35,127 nucleotides of DNA, from assembly GCA_048213135.1 (NCBI GenBank), contig PS015060.1, forward strand, positions 1-35,127, written 5' to 3'. Below are positions 10,701-24,450 of this stretch, in pieces. Source of the stretch: Reclinomonas americana ATCC 50394 (lineage: Eukaryota; Jakobida; Jakobea; Jakobida). Below the pieces are notes generated by a model. That model was not told the origin of the DNA. It was given only the letters and a program-made list of their open reading frames with translations, and made no database searches. Within the stretch, counting starts at the first letter, position 1, and each line of letters starts with the position of its first letter. A program made the position numbers and the translations under genes.

Positions 10701-13166
10701 GCTGCTGCTGCAGGCGCGCTTGTAACGCGAGTCATGGCACCATGGGTGCATGAGCAGGAGCGGCAGTGGCACGCTGCGCTGCATGCCGTGTTGGAGCCGG
10801 AGGTCAACGAGCAGCTGCATGGCCCGGTACAGTTCACGCCGCCAAGTGAGTGGGGCGAGAGCGGGCAGCCCGAGTCGTCGCCGCTGTGCGGTCTCGATTA
10901 CCCAGTCGTCGACCCACGTCGCGACACCGCGGAGGCCATCACGGCTGCGCAGCTCGAGGCCAATCGGCGAGATCATGACTTCCGCAATCGACACCCCGAC
11001 ACCTACGACGACGTCAAGTATTACTGGCACCTGTTCTCTGCCACTGGCGATGCGGCTGTACGCTTCAACGATGGTGTGGTCATGCAACTGGCGCGTGACG
11101 GCTTCCACTCGGATCTGTACCTCCGACAGCGACTGCGCGTTTTCAGCACTCTTATTGGCGACGTGCAAGCTGGCCGCGTGCCAGAGAGCTCACAAGTGTT
11201 ACAAGCACTGTCCCGTGAGGCTGTGTCTGTGCGCCAGTCGCTCCTACTCGAGACATTGCGACAGTCGATTGACAACAACCAAGTGCACCTTGGTCAATGG
11301 ACGAACTGCATTCTGTCGCACATTGACGCGTTGGGAGTCGATCAAGAGTTGTCGATCGCTGCCAGTTGGGTTGGACACTGCGTTTACGTGTCATTCCACC
11401 GAGTCGGCGACGAGGTGTTTGTGCGCGTCGATAACCGTGGAGAGGGCCCTCGTCCGCGGGACGTACGCTTGCGCGTGCGAGCGCCTGCAGCTGCTGGAGC
11501 TCCCGATCGAGTGCAGTCCTACGTTGTGGCGCGCTTGCGACGCATCGACATTCAACCAGGAGGCGTTTCTCGACCCTTGCTGGAGACGTACCTTGGCAAC
11601 GTTCGTCGAGCTTGTGATCTCGAAAACGAGACCGGCTCTCCACTGGTGTACGACTTGACTGTCGGTGCCCACGTGGCGCTCTTCGTCGCCCCCAGTCAGG
11701 CCGCTGTGATTGCCGAGCTGCAGTACGCGGCGATGCAATACCAGACCAAGGCCGGCAACTGCGCGCGCAAGAGCCAAGTCGTTGGAACTCGCCGACGCAC
11801 TCGATTTGTTGCCTTGTACAAGCTCATGAAGCAGATGGAGCGGAGTGTGGCCGTGGAAGTGCTCTCGCGGTCGACAACCTTTGATCCACAGCTGGTGCTG
11901 GCCGCGGAGGCTGATCGACCGCAGCCCATCCGTCCCATGATCCGTGCCGCCCTTCCGCAGCGTGTGCTTCACTTGGAGCACCTGACGAGCGCCGAGTTCC
12001 TCCACTTTCGTGGACCGGCGGCTGGGTCACCGCTGCCTCCGCCGCCTTTCATGGCGCTGCAGAGCATCAGTCGACTTGAAATGAGGGATGAAGACGCTGA
12101 CAGTGATGTGCCGTTCCGTTCGGCTACACCGGATCTGTATCAGCTGTTCAAGTACTACTGGCATCTGCTGTCATCGAATGGGCGCACCATGTTCAGCAAC
12201 GGCCAGGAACTCCGTCATGGTTACTTCTTCAGCACCCTGTTCCTGCAGGAGCGCCTCGACCATTTGACGGCACTGCTACACGATTTCGACACCAACGCCG
12301 CTACATCATCGTTTGCTGTTATTACTGCCGAGACACAGCCGGCCACCCTCCGACGCGCTCTCGCTGTGGAGATCGCTGCTGTCACCCGCTCGCTCGCGCT
12401 GTCTGTGATGATTGACGCCGGCGACGTCGATGGAGAAGCGTGGGCTCGAGAGGTGCGGGAGCACGTCCGCAGACTCGACGTGGATGAGGAGTTGTCCCTC
12501 GCGTGTGCCTGGCGGCTCCGCTGCGTGTATGTGACTATTCATCGCATCGACGGTGACCGGCTGGTCATTCGCGTGGATAATCGTGGAAGCACTCCAGTGC
12601 CCCACCTCAACGACGGCCGTCGCTGTTTCCCGTACATTGTCGGTGTTGTGTCGCTGCGCGCCTTTGTGAATGAGGCACGTTACAAACAGTACCTCCGAGG
12701 TATTCGTCGCGCTCGCTCTCTTTCAGAGGCCGAGGGTGCCGCACTAATCTACGACACTTCTCGCGCGGCTTTCGGTCCAGCTTTGGATCAGCGTGTAGTT
12801 TTGCAACAGAGGCAATATCCGGCACTGGCATATCAGCGCACGCCGACAGGCGTCATCAAGAGCCACTGTGTGGGCACCCACATCCGCATGCAACGCGTGC
12901 AGCTGGAGGCGGATCGTCGCATCTTTGCTGGTGCGGCACCACGAGTTAACATTCCGGCGGAAGTAGCCGGCAGTGAGTGGCTTCGTGCGACGTACCGCAA
13001 GCGGGCTGTCGACATGACGTACCGTGAGATCAAGGCCGCCGATGTCGTCCTCACGTTTTCCCGCATGCTGCAGCGTGGTGTGCGACCGAGCTCACTGGTT
13101 CCGGAGTTACCGTTGGGAGGTCTACCGGTGGTGCCAGAGCCTGCTGCTCGTCCAGTGCCTGGTTGA
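7705..13166 (+). CDS. Large TPR protein with a duplicated C-terminal module
   Basis: Model: join(7705..7818, 7872..7955, 8021..8215, 8290..8497, 8572..8642, 8817..8892, 8990..9087, 9159..13166), about 1,617 residues. The exons at 8572-8642 and 8817-8892 are the least certain; an alternative in-phase acceptor opens the latter at 8742. The first 282 residues come from small exons; VLHVTVDSEEL followed by VMLALSSLILVDMTDL faintly resembles the G3 region of GBP/dynamin-type GTPases, but no P-loop is visible. Residues about 469-790 are TPR-like helical pairs (YFAAADACRSFGDTYKAAWW, VETIEEAMRSNPCDVALYMP). Residues about 901-1180 and 1276-1540 are two diverged copies of one module sharing KYYWHL, LQxRLxxL, VDxELSxAxxW, VYVxxHR, VRVDNRG and VGT. 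The last exon is a single 4 kb open frame. I do not recognise the family of the duplicated module. A stop at 13164 leaves 167 nt to the convergent nitroreductase. Confidence 0.75.
11012..11850 (+). other. Module copy 1 of the TPR protein
   Basis: Runs from VKYYWHLFSATG to about ALYKLMKQM. It contains YVSFHRVGDEVFVRVDNRG (His about residue 1029, Asn about 1041) and later QTKAGNCARKS (Cys about 1150). The order His, Asn, Cys is that of circularly permuted papain-like folds; a catalytic role is speculation. Confidence 0.6.
12137..12930 (+). other. Module copy 2 of the TPR protein (lacks the Cys)
   Basis: Runs from LFKYYWHLLSSNG to about QLEADRR. It keeps YVTIHRIDGDRLVIRVDNRG (His about residue 1410) but has YQRTPTGVIKSHCVGT where copy 1 has YQTKAGNCARKSQVVGT, so the Cys at the candidate position is gone. 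Confidence 0.6.
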
Positions 13167-13333
13167 TGGAGTGTGAAGTGAGAGGCGTGGTTGAGCGCTA
13201 GCCCCTGTCTAAGTTGAATAATGTAAGTGAACAACCAACTTCGTGCCTAAGCATTTCCCGTACTCGGATTAGGTGTAGGTGGGCTAACCAAAGGTGCCGC
13301 CTATCCTCGGAAACAGCAAGTCACCCTTCACTT

Positions 13334-16529
<3,196 letters not shown>

Positions 16530-17234
16530 TGTTTGAGTGTTGTCCTGTGTCTTGGTGGTGAAGTCCAACTGTGATTCCTCTGGCGGAGCTTCGAGAAGTC
16601 GAGTATGCACTTCTTGCAAACAACGATCCAGACGACGTCTAAGTTGCACCACTACGCAGTTGATGGATTGCTACTCCAATTGCAACCTCAACGATGAGCC
16701 CGCTGCAGTGAACCGCTTAGATCTCCCCGCAACGATGTCAGCGAGACCTGCATCCAAGTGAATCGGTTCTCTCTGATGCCAACACCGACACTGCGATGCG
16801 CTGAAAAGAGGCGACACCCTCTCCTACGACTTGCACCTGGCACATTGCGCTATAGCGATAGATCGTCCGTCTTGACGATCAGGTCCAACAGCATTCTCGA
16901 TCCAACGCACCGCTTGCAGTGGACCAAGTCCAACATCAACAAGTGGGGACATATCCCACAGCCCACTGCATTGAACCACTCAGTACGAGTGCAACTGATT
17001 CCCATCCTCAACGGTGTGCTGCGTTGAAAGCAGCGGCAATCGATCCGCGAGACCTGCAGCCTCCATTCGGCGCCCCTCTTTGCAATCCAGCCTCTCGACT
17101 GGCGCCATCGAGACCTGCTCTCCGCTGTGGCACTCCCTTGCGACTGTTGACCAAGTCCAGCCACAGCGGTATTCGGGCACTCTTGTTTGCGACCACTTCT
17201 GCGTCGTCTTGCAAACAATAAACCACTTCAATTG
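16530..17234. other. Intergenic region, 705 bp, no supported gene
   Basis: Lies between the 5' end of the nitroreductase gene and the 3' end of the 7TM-RGS gene. No frame shows a family motif. Short words recur: GCGAGACCTGCA (16743, 17047) and TCGAGACCTGC (17107); GACCAAGTCCA (16921, 17150); CTTGCAAACAA (16614, 17209). This hints at old internal duplications. A 122-codon minus frame (16850-17218) has no recognisable feature and is not called. Confidence 0.5.
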
Positions 17235-19738
17235 TTATAGTAAAGCAGCAGCGGCCGAGCGGTACGCCATCTCCTGCCCCTCGGCCAGGTACTTTTGGAA
17301 TCGCTTGGTCTCCACGAAGCGCGGGAAGCAGTCGGTGTGCAGCACCATTTCCACCTGCGTGCATTCGGTCAGTCTCTTCACCTCCCCACTTCCACAAGAG
17401 GGGACGCAACATGCTGAGCGGCCGCCGCAAAGACACCGCGCGGCCTCCACCCAGTCGAGTACTCGTGCGACACCGCGTCCGGCAGCGGCTCCAGGTCGCA
17501 GATGCGTTGAATGCGACTCACGTGCGACAACTCCGCCGGCTCCTCAATGGCCTCGCGCACACTATTGACAATGTTGCTCGGCTGCGCGGACACCGTGAGA
17601 AAAGCAGAACCGATGAAAAGAGGATGGGCGGAACAAACCAGATTCAGCTCATTCGGCGCGCGAGGCAAAAAGTACTCGACATACAGCTCGTCGGCCAGCT
17701 GCCACGCCGGCGACACGCCACTCCGCCCCGTGTCGCCAGACGCCGACTGTGCATCAACGCCGTGCGCTTTCCGCTCCACCGCCAGTAATCTGTGCCACTC
17801 CTCCAGCCGGTCGAGGAAGAGCAGATTCTCGACGGCTGTGCGCCACCACAACACCTCGAATGAGCAAGAAAGACACATCACCCACCTCCTTCACCCCGTT
17901 CGTCACGCAACCCATTTGACCGACAAGGTGCTCACGAAAGGCATCTCGCAACACCGCAGTCGTCATCACTGTCGAGAAGAGGCCGCCGCCACCGTGCAGC
18001 AGCGGCTCGGACAGCAGCATGCGATCGTGCGCGGCGCGAGCGCGGCTCAACGCAAACTCCTTCCACGTTGTGACGAGGAACACGGTGGCGATGGCGAGCG
18101 AGCCGGCAAACTCCGACGACATTAGCCACAGCAGGGTGATGGGGTTGGTGAACTCGGCAAACTTCCACACCAGGAAACCGACTGCGTGATGGGGGGAAAG
18201 TGAGACGCGGCAAAGAGCTGTGCACTGGATACAGAAAATACGCAACACAAGGCCAGCGGGAGCGAGATGCCAGCAATCCACCACAGCTCCGCGCGCGCGT
18301 ACGCCATGTCGCGGACATTGCGCAGGAGGATGCAGACCACCACAAAGAGAATGCACATGAAGAGGACTGTGGTGTGGTATGAGAGGAGGGGAGGGAGGGG
18401 AGGGGAGGGAGAAGCGATTCTGGAAGGGACGCAACAGAGGCCGACAAATACGCCCGTCATGGTCACCGTCAGTGACATGCAGTCGCACACTTCCTGTGTG
18501 TAGGCGATGAGACCGACAAGTGTATGACAGGGGAAGTAGGGAGAAAGGAGCGGAGGGGGGGGGGGGGGGGGGGGAGAGGAGGAGAGACGANNNNNNNNNN
18601 NNNNNNNNNNNNNNNNNNNNNNNNNNNNNNNNNNNNNNNNNNNNNNNNNNNNNNNNNNNNNNNNNNNNNNNNNNNNNNNNNNNNNNNNNNNNNNNNNNNN
18701 NNNNNNNNNNNNNNNNNNNNNNNNNNNNNNCAACGGCAGTGGGGCAAGAGAAGGGAGTGGGGCGAGAGAAGGGAGTGGAACGAGAGTGAGGGAGTGGAAC
18801 GAGAGTGAGGGAGTGGAACGAGGGAAGGGAGTGGAACGAGAGGAGGAGACGCACCTGCAGGAAAACAGGCTGACTATTCCAAAAGTTCGGCATCTTGAGC
18901 GCAGCGCCGACCAGCACCCCTCCCGTCACCACCATGACCAGCACGGCCAGCTGACCGAGGAGCACCGGTTCGGAGAACACCATCGCATTGCGGAAGGATC
19001 GTCGCAGGTCCTCGGCGGACTCGGTCAGTTTAAAGTCCATGTCGGCGGTGCCGGCGCGGATGCAGTGTTGCTGGAAGCGTGCGCGACTGGCACGGGCGAG
19101 GAGGTAGAGGCGGAAGGCGCGGAGCATCTGCGGAAGGGCAAAGGGTGCGATGAAGGGGAAGAATTAGGAAATGGACAATGACACGAAAGGGACAGAAGAA
19201 CTCGAGGAAGGGGGACAGAGAGGAGAGTCGGAGGAGAGAAGGCGAGCAAATTGAAACAGGAGCGAGGCAGTAATCCAAGACATATAAAACGGCGAGAAAT
19301 TGGACTGAGAAGCAAACAGAGAGGGGATTGAACGCGTGAGAAGAGAGCCGAGGGACAACCAAACACGAGTCCGTCAATCTCTCAGTCATTCAAAGCCGCA
19401 AAGGTCTGCTCCTTCCTTGCTTCACAGCTCCCTTCTCAACATTCATGCATCCTCAGTTAAACTCCCTCTTGCATTCCACTTGTTTTCTCTCAGGCACATT
19501 ATATCTGACCCGCACTCATCATGACTCGACACCGTTGAGTGGCTCTGCATCTCTCAATCTCACAAGCTCTTCTCTCGTTCTCTCTCTCCCAGTCCCCTCA
19601 CAAGTCTCGAGCACTTCACCGTTTTGCAACTCTGCATCTATGAATCTCACCTTCACCTCTCACAAGCTCTCCCTTTCACCCTTCCTCCCCAATCGCTCTC
19701 CGCGTTCAGTGGCAGTGCATCACCTCAATCTCTCTCTG

Positions 19739-19794
<56 letters not shown>

Positions 19795-19993
19795 AATCTG
19801 TCTCATTCACACTTAATCTTTGTAACACCAATTCTTCATGTCCTCCACTCTACGTCACTCGGATGATTGACTCTGCATCTCTGAATCTCGTTTCTACGTC
19901 CCACAAGCGCTTGCTTTCCCCTCGCTCACTAATTGCTCTCCTCGTTCAGTGGCTCTGTATCACCTCGACAACTCGCAGTATCTCCCTGTCCCC

Positions 19994-20073
<80 letters not shown>

Positions 20074-20305
20074 TCTTACGTTCGTACTACTACTACTACT
20101 ACTTACTACTACTACCTACCTACTACCTACTACTACTACNNNNNNNNNNNNNNNNNNNNNNNNNNNNNNNNNNNNNNNNNNNNNNNNNNNNNNNNCCAAC
20201 GACGGCGTTCGTGTTCCCTTCCCTCCTCTCCTAACTTACGTTCGTCTCCTCCTTCCGTCGTAGTCGTCTCGTAGCTACCTCCTACACTACTCTCGTCTCT
20301 CTCTC

Positions 20306-20344
<39 letters not shown>

Positions 20345-21438
20345 CTGGCTGGCTATCTGTCTATATGTCTGTCTCATTCCACACTCAATCTTCGTCACTT
20401 CCACCTCTTGCAAGCTCTTCAATTCTCCCCCCACACGCACTCTTCGTCAATTCACTTTGCATCGCTGAATCTCACCTATACCTCTCACAAGCACTTCCTT
20501 CCCCTCCCTCGCACTCCATCGTTCAGTGGCTCTGCATCACCTTCACAACTCACCAGCTCTTCATGTCCTCCACCTCACTCCTCTCTTGCTATTCACGATC
20601 AATCTTCGTCTATGCATCACTGAATCTCGTCTCTTCGTCTCACACTCTTCCTTACCCCTCGCTCACCCATAGGTCTCTATTCTTCACTTCACCGTTCGAC
20701 ACCGCTGCATCTCTAGCTCTTCAATTCCGCATCCCTTCTCCTCTCTCCGCGTCATTTCACTGCACAGTGACCCCGCATCTTTGGATATCACCTCCACAAC
20801 TCACAAGCTCCTCCTTCCCTTCCTTTCTCCCACAGCTCTGCATCTCTGAATCTCTCTCAAGCTCTCCATTTCCCCCCTCTTCTCCATTTTCCCTTCTCCC
20901 CCTCCCTTCTCCATTATCCCCCTTCCCTCCCTTCTCCCCTCCTTCCCCTTTCCCTCATTACCTGCGCCTGCAAAAACACCACCATCCCAATGTACGACAA
21001 GAACGAAATCACACAGGTGCCCTTGTACAAGTACCACACCGCCAGCAGCGACGCCACCACCATGCTCGCGAACGTACACGCCACCAGCAACGGCGAGCGC
21101 GCCCGCGTCCCACGCCGCCGCCACAGCACAAAGTTGGAGGCGGCGACGACGGCGAACACGGCCGATTGCACTACGAGCTCGGCGGTGAATGCCGGCTGGA
21201 CCCACGATGACTCGTCCATGAGAGGAGCGAGGGTTTGGAGGAGGCGGCTGCACTCGGCGTCTACCTGTTGGGGGGGTGGGAGGGGGGCAAAGGAGGGAAG
21301 AAGAGTGAGGGAGAGAGGAAGGGAGAGAGGAAGGGAGAATGAGAGAAAGAGTAAGGAAGAGAAATGGAGAAAAAACAGTAACAGAGAGAGAGAGGTGGAT
21401 GGAGAGAGAGAGAGAGAAATGGGAGAGGGAGAGAGAGT

Positions 21439-21469
<31 letters not shown>

Positions 21470-21586
21470 CAGGAGGGAGGGAATGCAGACTGAGAGAGGG
21501 AAAGAGGCAGTGCAACAGTGCATGCGAGAGAGAGAGAGAGAGAGATTAAGTGAGTCTGGGGTTTGTCTTGCTCACGCAACGCTCAT
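17235..21586 (-). CDS. Seven-transmembrane protein with C-terminal RGS domain
   Basis: Model: complement(join(17235..17354, 17411..17581, 17639..17835, 17912..18181, 18247..18366, 18436..18493, 18855..19127, 20962..21264, 21581..21586)), 505 residues, every junction in phase. Exon 1 is only ATG AGC. Seven hydrophobic helices are visible, including AELVVQSAVFAVVAASNFVL, LVACTFASMVVASLLAVWYL, VISFLSYIGMVVFLQAQMLR, GQLAVLVMVVTGGVLVGAAL, GVFVGLFLFMCILFVVVCIL, IAGISLPLALFGFLVWKF and LLWLMSSEFAGSLAIATVFL. The RGS part starts near residue 328: VLRDAFREHL, VENLLFLDRLEEW, YVEYFLPRAPNELNL, VFAAAAQH and DCFPRFVETKRF match the family, with two longer-than-usual loops. RGS domains speed GTP hydrolysis by G-alpha; the fusion implies a membrane receptor that down-regulates its own G protein, as proposed for plant AtRGS1. 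Five of its eight introns start GTTGCGT. Confidence 0.87.
18555..18574. repeat. Poly-G tract
   Basis: About 20 consecutive G beside the gap at 18591, inside the 7TM-RGS intron 18494-18854. Confidence 0.9.
18591..18730. other. Assembly gap (140 N)
   Basis: Gap inside the 7TM-RGS intron 18494-18854. It is followed by tandem copies of GGGAGTGGAACGAGAG (about 18760-18840). Confidence 0.95.
19128..20961 (-). other. Large repeat-filled intron of the 7TM-RGS gene
   Basis: This 1.8 kb intron (donor GTAATG, acceptor CCGCAG) joins VVFLQAQ to MLRAFRLYLL in transmembrane helix 3. Its plus strand from 19380 to 20940 is pyrimidine-rich. It holds degenerate copies of CTCTGCATCTCTGAATCTC and CTCACAAGCTCTTC, (CT)n tracts near 19740 and 20000, and (CGT)n then (TAC)n at 20045-20139. 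No coding potential was seen. Confidence 0.8.
20140..20195. other. Assembly gap (56 N)
   Basis: Gap at the end of a (TAC)n tract inside the large 7TM-RGS intron. Confidence 0.95.
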
Positions 21587-21892
21587 TCTTGTGTGGTGGA
21601 GCGTGCGAGTGTCACGCACTCGCGTGTGCGACTTAGTGTGTGTGTGTGGGCGCGCGTTGACTGCAAGCGTGTGTGAAATGCGCGGTCCGACTTCCGGACA
21701 TCGGGACGCATTGAATGCCGGCCGACGAGCAGAGACTTTGTGAGCAGTATGCCAATGCGATTACAACAAACGAAACTTCACTAATTCATACACAAACAAT
21801 GAGCACTATTCTTCATCAACAACTACAATTGCAAGAATAAGCCTCTCCCGTGATTGCCTTTGCCCAACTCACCACTACGCACCGCCGGCCGC
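21587..21892. other. Intergenic region, 306 bp
   Basis: Separates the 5' end of the 7TM-RGS gene from the 3' end of the vWA gene, both minus. It probably holds the vWA 3' UTR and the 7TM-RGS promoter. It includes a TG-rich stretch near 21635. I saw no gene or clear promoter motif. Confidence 0.6.
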
Positions 21893-24317
21893 CTACGCCT
21901 CGTCCTCCTGCGTCGTGTCGACCTTCACGACAGCCGACGACGCCTGCTGTGACCGTGGAATCCGACCGACCTTCTTCATCTTCTGTCCAACACCACCGGC
22001 ACTCTTGCTGTTATTGCTGATATTGCTGTTGCTGTTGCTATTGCCGTTGGCATCATCATCGGCCTGGAGAACAGCCGACGACATGGCGTCATGCATCGAT
22101 GCCTGCACCGAATTAGCGTAGAATGACCGCTTGCTCTTCTTGGCCGAACCAGTGGCCGACGCCTTTTCTTGCTGCAGTGATGCAGTCACTGATCACCACA
22201 AAAGAAAGTGATGAGTACACACACCTTATCTCAATTACCACCCCCTTTCCCACAACGACGCAACTCGAATTCAACGACGCAGAACCACCGGCGCGATACG
22301 TGCCCTCGTCCTGCACCGACCTCTCGGCCTCGGCGACCACGGCCTCCAACTCCTCCGCGAACGAGTCAGCAGTCAGCAGTGAGAGAGAGGCGCGCACCCC
22401 ACTGAGTGTGGAGGCGGCGGCCGCCATGTTGCCGCCAAAGGCGTATGCCTGCGCCGTCCGCATTGTTTCCACCACCTGGTGGCGCACCTGCTGCTTGTGG
22501 ACCGTCTCGTCAAGACCCTCTGGTTCTTTCACGTTGGCGCTGCGCTCGACAGCACACACAGCCGTCTGCGTCTCCATGCGCCCAGCGACGACATTGTAGA
22601 ACTCGAGCGACAACTCGAGCGCCTGCGTCCGATAGTGCACCGGCTCAATCGACAGCGCCGTCAGCGCCACCGTGACCAGCACATCGCGCTGCTCGTCCGA
22701 ATAAAAGTCGCGCAGCGGCACACTGGCAGTCTGCTTTCCGTCCGGCCCATCCACCGGCGTCACACCACCGACGGGCGTGCCGGCGGCAATGGTGAGGATG
22801 CGCGACGTCGCGGTGTCAGCCTGCAATCGCAACACCGCATTCTGGGCGGTGACCGAGAGAAGGCCGCCGATGCACGAGGCAAAAGCGACGGGAATGTCTG
22901 TGTGCTGAAGGTGAGGAGGAATCAAAAGGTGATTTGAGTTGATAGCCACTCACCATCGGCACCGCGGATGAAGTTATACAGTCCATCACCGGCGTCGGCA
23001 ATCATGGTGCTGCGCGGGAGGAAGAGGGGAGATGAGGGAGGGGTGGGGGAGGAGGAATACAAATCCGCGTGGAAGAGAAGAGACGGGCGCGGAAGAGAGA
23101 AATGAGAAGGAGAAACACAAAGACATGAAGAAGGAAAGAAATATGGAAAGACGAGGACTGCTGTGACAGTTTGGGGAGCACAGTGCGGTGATGTGCTTGT
23201 TTGAAAAGTGCACAGACGCAACAGCAAGCGATCATTGTGCGGCGACCCGAATCCCATGGTGAACACAGACATGGGTTTGTGAATGGTCTCGAGCAAGTTG
23301 TTCACCGCCGCCAAGATCTCCGTCCTGCAGCAGGCGACAACGATGAGTGCACGCAACTCAACCAACCCTCCTCGCAACCAGACGCCATGCACGCAACTCA
23401 TCCACTACACCCTCATTGGCCTCGCCATCGGTGAACAGCACCACCGAGCAAATGGCACCCTCCCTGATCACACTTTCTTGTCAGCCACGAAAACATGCGT
23501 GGATGAGCGCCTCGCACGACTCACCGACACATGCTGCCGAGATGGTTGATGCCCGCAATGAGTCCTCCACTGAGGTTGGTGCCACCAGCCGGCTGCACCT
23601 GCTCAGTCAAGAGACGCCCGATTTCCGCCTGCACCAATCGTGTCAGCAAGAAGCGACGGCAACAGACGAAGGACGACGGCGAGCAGTACCTTCATCTCTT
23701 TGGTCATGTGCGACAGTGGCAACGGCGTCTCGGTGTACGAGTGGAACGTGACCATCGACACTCGATCAGTTTCCTGTGAGCACGACGAGTTGGCAGACAG
23801 TCCTTCTTCACACGCGAAGGATCAATGGTGAACCTTCAGCTGGGTGACGGCAAAGCGCAGAGTCCTGTGGAGCAGATCCATCTTGCTGGGACAGGCACTC
23901 CCCGCGTCGCATGCACCTGCGCGGTCGCTCATAGAACCGCTCCTGCAGTAGAGGACGAGTGAGAGGAGAAAAGGGGGGGGGGGGGAGGGAGGGAGAGAGA
24001 GAGAGAGAAACGCAACTTGTCCAACACAAAGACCAAGTCCAGCGGCTTCCGTGCCTCCTCCACAGCGGAGGAATACTTGGGCGACTGCATCTGGATCAGC
24101 AGATCCATCGATGGCACTGCGGAGAAAGGCACCTCGCGCCACTGCGACTTGCAGGAGAGAGATAGCTGTGGTGGTGGAAGAGGTGAGTGACACGTGTCAT
24201 AACCTCTGCACACACTCTTTCACACGCAACTGTGTCGCTGTTGTCTGCGGCGACTGCCATTGCCCAGGCGACCAAGAGGACGAAAGCGAGGAATGAGAGC
24301 AAACGAGGAGAGCTCAT
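21893..24317 (-). CDS. Secreted von Willebrand factor type A domain protein
   Basis: Model: complement(join(21893..22188, 22265..22897, 22954..23009, 23223..23324, 23398..23463, 23525..23628, 23690..23773, 23834..23942, 24017..24141, 24231..24317)), 553 residues, all junctions in phase (the second exon could start at 24147 instead of 24141). Exon 1 encodes a signal peptide (MSSPRLLSFLAFVLLVAWAM, then AVAA). The vWA domain, residues about 65-250, has a complete MIDAS: LVFVLDKSGSMS (Asp about 70), PAGGTNLSGG and VVLFTDGEANEG. It also has DRVSMVTFHS, VFTMGFGSPHN and DAGDGLYNFI. The next 200 residues resemble the beta-rich region that follows vWA in Ca-activated/WAVH-type proteins (IPVAFASCIGGLL). 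The tail has a low-complexity Asn/Ser run and basic patches (KKSKRSF, GQKMKKVGR), odd for a secreted protein. MIDAS domains bind protein ligands through a divalent metal; the partner is unknown. Five of nine introns start GTTGCGT. Confidence 0.9.
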
Positions 24318-24400
24318 TGTGTGTGGTGAGTGGTGTGTGCTCGACCAAGGTGTGATAAAACAACAAATGAGAGGCGGTGGCAAGAGGAAAAGAGGAGGGG

Positions 24401-24450
24401 CTTGACGCGTGGCAATGGAAATCAATGGATGGGTGCTGCCACGCGTCAAG
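24401..24450. other. Perfect 14-bp inverted repeat with 22-nt loop
   Basis: CTTGACGCGTGGCA at 24401-24414 is exactly repeated in reverse complement at 24437-24450. It lies 84 nt upstream of the vWA start and overlaps the TGA (24446-24448) of the minus ORF 24446-25375, so its transcript could form a stem-loop at that ORF's 3' end. A function as processing signal or operator is inference. Confidence 0.85.

Noticed and set aside
16850-17218. 122-codon minus frame in the intergenic region
   Set aside because: No recognisable motif or splice context; composition looks random.
17878-17911. Alternative 31-nt intron GTGGGT...TCGAG in the 7TM-RGS gene
   Set aside because: Too short, and it would put 10 odd residues into the RGS helix; the GTTGCGT...CACAG intron (17836-17911) restores FREHLVGQM-AVENLLF.
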